This document shows, in pieces, positions 5,824 through 9,485 of a DNA stretch of 9,485 nt; position 1 is the first letter of the stretch; each line of letters opens with the position of its first letter. Made by a program: the position numbers and the translations under genes. The notes beneath the pieces are model-generated. The model saw only the letters and a program-made list of their open reading frames with translations, did no database searches and had not been told where the DNA came from. The DNA comes from Bacteroidales bacterium (GTDB taxonomy: Bacteria; Bacteroidota; Bacteroidia; Bacteroidales; UBA12481), in assembly GCA_021160155.1 (NCBI GenBank), contig JAGHDB010000195.1:1-9485 (forward strand). Direction: 5' to 3'.

Positions 5824-8800
5824 TACTGGTTTTGGGTTTTTACGGGAAATAACCGCTCTTTGATCTGATCCAACAGTTCATATACGCATGGTATCACGAT
5901 CAGAGTCAGCAGGGTACTGGTCACCAGACCTCCGATCACGGCAAGTGCCATCGGAGATCTCAGCGAAGCACTTTCACCAAATCCGAAAGTCAGGGGGAGC
6001 AGGGCCAGGATGGTAGTCAGACTGGTCATCAGGATGGGTCGGATACGTTGATGGCCGGCTTCAAGAATGGCCTCTCTCCGGGAGAGCCCTGCCTGTCTCA
6101 TCCGTATTATGGCATCCACCAGTATGATTGAGTCGTTGACCGCAATTCCGGCCAACATGATCAAACCTATATAGGCCATAATATTGAAAGTATGCCCCAG
6201 GAGAAAAAAGAGTAAAATAGTACCCACGGCAGCCAGCGGCACAGTAAGAATGATAGTAAAAGGATGGATAAGCGATTCAAATTGGGCAGCCATAACCATA
6301 TACACCAGGATCAGGGAAAGGATCAGCGCAAAGCCAAGGCTCTTCATCGATTCTTTCCGTTTTTGTTCTTCGCCTGCCTGGCGGATTTTATACCCCGGAG
6401 CAAGTGGTATTTGTTCTAATTTTTGATTCAATTCAGTTATTACCCGGTCAAAAGGTTTTCCTTTGTTCAATTGGGCCGATACCTGGCTTACACGATTTTG
6501 GTTGGTACGAAGAATCTCTTTCGGAGCTACGCTCTCACGGATAGTTGCCACATCAGCCAAACGCAAATGGCTGGCTCCCGAACGCAATTCAATATCCTCC
6601 AGCTGGGCTATCTGCACATCCGGAAGTTTCAGGCGGATATCAGTCATCTCTCCCTGATAGTCAAATGCTCCGGCCAAAGTACCAGCCAGCACGTCACTAA
6701 TCTGACTGGCAATCTGGTTCACGGTCATATTATAAATCCCAGCACGGTAACGGTCAATAACGATTTCGATTTCGGGAGCACCCTGCTGGATAGAAGTTTC
6801 TACATTGAAAAGATCCCGGTCATTACGCATCACTTTCTCAACCTGTCCCGTCACCCGGTTAATTTCACCAAAGTCTTCTCCAACAACTTCAACCACTACA
6901 GGAGCCTGATCGGTACCCATGATGGTTTCAAGGGCAGTTTCATCCTGAATAAAATTAATTTCCACATCGGGCATAGACTTAAAAATTTTACCCAATCGTG
7001 TAATCAGGGTCTCGGTAGATTGTTCCGGCTTTTTTTTAAGTAATATCTTGATGGATGCAGTATTTTCATTCTCAAATACCGACTGCTGTGTCCCGGTTGT
7101 CGTGGAAGGCCCCACCCGTGTATAAATATTCGCCAGGTCGTTTCCAAGCACATCACGGATCATTTGTTCGATCGTGCGTACTGCCTGCTCGGTTCGTTCA
7201 AGTTGGGTTCCCTCGGCCAGTCTTACTTCAACGGTAAATTCGCGGGCTTCGGTTTTAGGCATGAACTCACTGCCAATTTTGGGGATCAGCAGTAAGGAGC
7301 CGGCAACCAACAAAATAGCTCCCGCGATATAAATCCATTTGGCATTTAATATCTTTTTCAGGATTCCCGGATACCAGTGAAATCCGATCGCTTTTTCTTC
7401 ACGTTCAATATTCCCGGGTTTAATAAATCTGGAATAAAGCATGGGAATCACCAGTATCGCCACCACTAATGAGCTCAGCAACGAAAACGTTACAGTCCAT
7501 GCCTGATCTTTGAATAGTGCTCCCGAAGCTCCATGGAGATAAACGATGGGCAGAAAAACCACGATAGTAGTCAGGGTAGATGCGGTTATGGCGCCTCCCA
7601 CTTCAGCAGTACCCTGAATGGCAGCCTGGCGCACGGAGAGCCCTTTTTGCATATTTCTGAATATATTCTCCATGACCACGATGGCATTATCAACCAGCAT
7701 TCCCGCTCCCAGGGCCAGTCCCCCCAGCGTCATAATATTAATAGAGAGGTGGTTGAAATACATCAGATTAAATGTGGCCACAATTGAAACCGGTATCGCC
7801 AGACTGGCGATCAGGGTAGCACCAATCCGCCTCAGAAACAAGAACAACACAAAAACTGCAAGTAAAATACCCAGCAAAGCGTTTTGTTCTACCTCATTAA
7901 TTGAAGAAGAAATGAATTCTCCCTGATTCTGAATCACTTGTAGCGAGTAACCGGGTAATGCTTTTTGAATGCCCTCAAAACTTTTTGAGAGCTCTTTTAC
8001 CGCTTTGACCGTATTAAATTTCGGTTCTTTATAAATAGCCAGACCAATTGCTCTTTCACCATTAATGCGCACAATATTCACCGGCCTTTTATTCTGAAAA
8101 CTGACTTTAGCCACATCCTTCAGAAATACCGGGACTTTTTTTGATGATGCATCCCCAGCTGTTTCATTGCGAAAACCCACAATCAGATTCTGAATATCTT
8201 CTATCCCCTCAAAAACACTGACTCCTTTAATGATATATTGCGTACCCATCTCCACAATCGAACCTCCGGAAACATTTCGGTTGTAATTTTGTATCTGGGA
8301 TGTGATGTCACCGGTTGAGACTCCAAAAGCATTCAGTAAATAAGGATTGGTTTCGATCAATACCTCTTTCTCCTCCTGACCTTCAAGCTGGACATCCGCC
8401 ACTCCCTCAAGTCTGACCAGCTCATTTCTGATGTAATTTTCAGCCACCAGGCGCAAGTCATTCATATTAGTCAGGGATTCATGTTTAAGGCCCACCAGCA
8501 TCACCGGTGATTCGTTGGGATCATGCTGTGTAATCTGCAGATCATCCAAATCACTGTTCTGATTATAGGAACCCAGTGCTTTCTGTATTTCAAGAAAAGC
8601 CTCGTCCATATCTTTTTTCCATGAATAATCGATGGTAATCTGGGCTGTACCCACACGGGTTACCGATGATACACCTGTAACATCGCTTTGCCTGATACAA
8701 ATTGATTCAATAGGATCTACAAACTGTTTTTCGATCTCCTCAGGAGGTCGTTCGCCCGCGGAGAGCTCAACATAAATCCTGGGATTATTCATTTCCGGGA

Positions 8801-8912
8801 AGAGGTCTGTGCCCAGTTTCCTGAATGATATATATCCCAGCAGGAGTACAGCCAGGATAAACATGGTCACTGTAACGGGGTAGTTAACCGCAAACTTTGT
8901 GATGTTTTTCAT
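5823..8912 (-). CDS. RND-family efflux pump permease, standard length
   Basis: This 1029-residue inner-membrane pump subunit matches the usual size of the AcrB/MdtB/MdtC class, which trimerises and uses the proton gradient to push drugs or other amphiphiles through an adaptor and outer-membrane channel. Helix 1 is at about 10-30. The two large periplasmic loops are at about 31-342 and 547-858, with helices 2-7 at about 345-545 and 8-12 at about 860-1010. Helix 4 carries LVDNA with D408 aligned to the AcrB proton-relay pair (Asp-Asp), the second Asp being N409. Helix 10 reads GIAVNDSII, with N926 in place of the AcrB Lys and D927 beside it. The helix-11 Thr is retained (T963). It follows the adaptor gene by 18 bp and precedes a second RND gene by 12 bp, an arrangement like mdtABC, suggesting a mixed trimer. 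The N-terminus MKNITKFAVNYPVTV is typical of the family, supporting this start. Substrate class cannot be assigned. Confidence 0.95.
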   Translation of the reverse strand: MKNITKFAVNYPVTVTMFILAVLLLGYISFRKLGTDLFPEMNNPRIYVELSAGERPPEEIEKQFVDPIESICIRQSDVTGVSSVTRVGTAQITIDYSWKKDMDEAFLEIQKALGSYNQNSDLDDLQITQHDPNESPVMLVGLKHESLTNMNDLRLVAENYIRNELVRLEGVADVQLEGQEEKEVLIETNPYLLNAFGVSTGDITSQIQNYNRNVSGGSIVEMGTQYIIKGVSVFEGIEDIQNLIVGFRNETAGDASSKKVPVFLKDVAKVSFQNKRPVNIVRINGERAIGLAIYKEPKFNTVKAVKELSKSFEGIQKALPGYSLQVIQNQGEFISSSINEVEQNALLGILLAVFVLFLFLRRIGATLIASLAIPVSIVATFNLMYFNHLSINIMTLGGLALGAGMLVDNAIVVMENIFRNMQKGLSVRQAAIQGTAEVGGAITASTLTTIVVFLPIVYLHGASGALFKDQAWTVTFSLLSSLVVAILVIPMLYSRFIKPGNIEREEKAIGFHWYPGILKKILNAKWIYIAGAILLVAGSLLLIPKIGSEFMPKTEAREFTVEVRLAEGTQLERTEQAVRTIEQMIRDVLGNDLANIYTRVGPSTTTGTQQSVFENENTASIKILLKKKPEQSTETLITRLGKIFKSMPDVEINFIQDETALETIMGTDQAPVVVEVVGEDFGEINRVTGQVEKVMRNDRDLFNVETSIQQGAPEIEIVIDRYRAGIYNMTVNQIASQISDVLAGTLAGAFDYQGEMTDIRLKLPDVQIAQLEDIELRSGASHLRLADVATIRESVAPKEILRTNQNRVSQVSAQLNKGKPFDRVITELNQKLEQIPLAPGYKIRQAGEEQKRKESMKSLGFALILSLILVYMVMAAQFESLIHPFTIILTVPLAAVGTILLFFLLGHTFNIMAYIGLIMLAGIAVNDSIILVDAIIRMRQAGLSRREAILEAGHQRIRPILMTSLTTILALLPLTFGFGESASLRSPMALAVIGGLVTSTLLTLIVIPCVYELLDQIKERLFPVKTQNQ

Positions 8913-8914
8913 GC

Positions 8915-8929
8915 CGTAAATTGTTTACG
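8915..8929. repeat. Perfect 6-bp inverted repeat filling the adaptor-RND gap
   Basis: CGTAAA (8915-8920) and TTTACG (8924-8929) are exact inverted copies around a 3-base centre. They occupy almost all of the 18-bp gap between the adaptor stop (TAG 8933-8931) and the RND start (ATG 8912-8910). In the mRNA this could form a short hairpin ending 2 nt before the start codon. There is no good Shine-Dalgarno sequence in the gap; AGG within TAGG lies just upstream of the stem. No T-tract follows, so it is not a terminator. Confidence 0.55.
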
Positions 8930-8930
8930 C

Positions 8931-9485
8931 CTATTGGATGATCTTCACTTTGGTACGGTTACTTAATGTTTCAAAACCTTTTGAAACCACCCGGTCATTC
9001 AAACGGAGACCCTCCGTCACTTCAACAAATCCGGGGTTTTCAAGACCGGTTTTAATCACTCGTTCATAAGCCGTATTACGATCAATTACAAATACGGTTT
9101 TCCCACGCTGGCGTGAAAGAATCATATCTTTCGGAATCACAATGACCCCCTCTTTTTTCTGGGTGACAATCTGAGCTTTTATGTAACTCCCGGGCCTAAG
9201 TTTCAAATTATTATTGCTGATGGTGAGAATTCCCTTGAAGTTACGGGTATCCGGACTAATAGCCGGGGATAACTGACTGATAATTCCGGATAAAGTGTCC
9301 TCCGGGAGGGCATAGTTAAATACTCTGACCGGTTGATTGACTTTGATTTTGGCGAGGTTCTTTTCAGGAAGCTGAAATTCCATATACAATTTTCTGTAAT
9401 CCATTATTTTAGCTACAATAGTACCCGTATTGACCCGGTTGGCCTCAGTGAAGTAAGGAATATCCACAATAACCCCGTCAAAAGG
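8931..9485 (-). CDS. HlyD/AcrA-type periplasmic adaptor subunit, 5' end missing
   Basis: The frame stays open to the window edge, so the true start lies outside; the GTG at 9467-9465 is an internal Val codon. About 184 C-terminal residues are visible. They begin with PFDGVI, the conserved end of the lipoyl half-domain, followed by a beta-barrel region (roughly the next 90 residues, including the phrase LRPGSYIKAQI), and then a membrane-proximal domain (VIPKDMIL, VFVIDRN, VEVTEGL, near the stop). Adaptors of this class are anchored at the inner membrane and bridge an RND or ABC transporter to a TolC-type channel. As the first visible gene of the operon and the only adaptor in view, it probably serves the RND pair, and possibly the ABC-2 unit as well, since related adaptors (MacA, HlyD) serve ABC exporters. 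The missing part should hold the signal sequence or lipobox and the coiled-coil hairpin. Confidence 0.92.
   Translation of the reverse strand, partial: PFDGVIVDIPYFTEANRVNTGTIVAKIMDYRKLYMEFQLPEKNLAKIKVNQPVRVFNYALPEDTLSGIISQLSPAISPDTRNFKGILTISNNNLKLRPGSYIKAQIVTQKKEGVIVIPKDMILSRQRGKTVFVIDRNTAYERVIKTGLENPGFVEVTEGLRLNDRVVSKGFETLSNRTKVKIIQ

Noticed and set aside
2754..5920. Shared 14-base string GTCAGCAGGGTACT at about 2756-2769 and 5906-5919, considered as a direct repeat
   Set aside because: Both copies encode the same helix-12 motif (STLLTL) in the two paralogous RND genes; the match reflects common ancestry, not a mobile or recombination repeat.
6423..7043. Open frame of 206 codons on the plus strand, opposite the plain RND gene
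   Set aside because: It is antisense to well-conserved periplasmic-domain codons and its translation resembles no family I know; a shadow of the real gene.
9465..9467. GTG as a possible start codon for the adaptor gene
   Set aside because: The upstream codons continue in frame with PFDGVI, the conserved adaptor lipoyl-domain ending, so the GTG is an internal Val and the gene extends past the window.

Overview
The window is an almost gap-free stretch of protein-coding DNA of moderate GC content. The likely source is a Gram-negative bacterium, most probably of the Bacteroidota. This rests on tandem RND pumps with Asn in place of the transmembrane Lys, mostly weak ribosome binding sites and A/T-rich gaps, and is inference only, because no rRNA or other marker gene is present.

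Layout. A small plus-strand gene (59-340) encodes a three-helix PQ-loop/SemiSWEET-like membrane protein. It converges on a tightly packed minus-strand operon filling the remaining 9.1 kb. In transcription order (right to left) this comprises: a HlyD/AcrA-type periplasmic adaptor cut by the window edge (8931-9485); a standard-length RND efflux permease of 1029 aa (5823-8912); a second RND protein of 1574 aa (1086-5810) whose C-terminus carries extra membrane helices and a complete ABC ATPase domain; and a six-helix ABC-2-type permease of 238 aa (369-1085). Gaps within the operon are 18, 12 and 0 bp, so the four genes are very probably co-transcribed and partly translationally coupled. The promoter, the start of the adaptor and any TolC-like channel or regulator lie beyond the right edge or elsewhere.

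The notable feature is the 1574-aa protein. It looks like a single polypeptide joining a proton-driven RND pump subunit to an ATP-hydrolysing ABC subunit. Two added helices follow the RND core. A first ABC-like strand (about residues 1105-1117) is then separated from the rest of the ATPase by about 180 residues containing four more predicted helices. Both insertions have an even number of helices, so the ATPase parts all fall on the cytoplasmic side, as a working protein would require. The ABC-2 permease directly downstream, in the same reading frame after a single stop codon, is the obvious partner of the ATPase. Together the operon could encode a hybrid efflux assembly in which an RND pair (MdtBC-like) and an ABC-2 exporter share one polypeptide and one adaptor. 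The substrate cannot be deduced from the sequence.

No rRNA, tRNA, CRISPR array, insertion sequence or attachment site was seen. The only gene-free stretches are short: 1-58, 341-368, 5811-5822 and 8913-8930.
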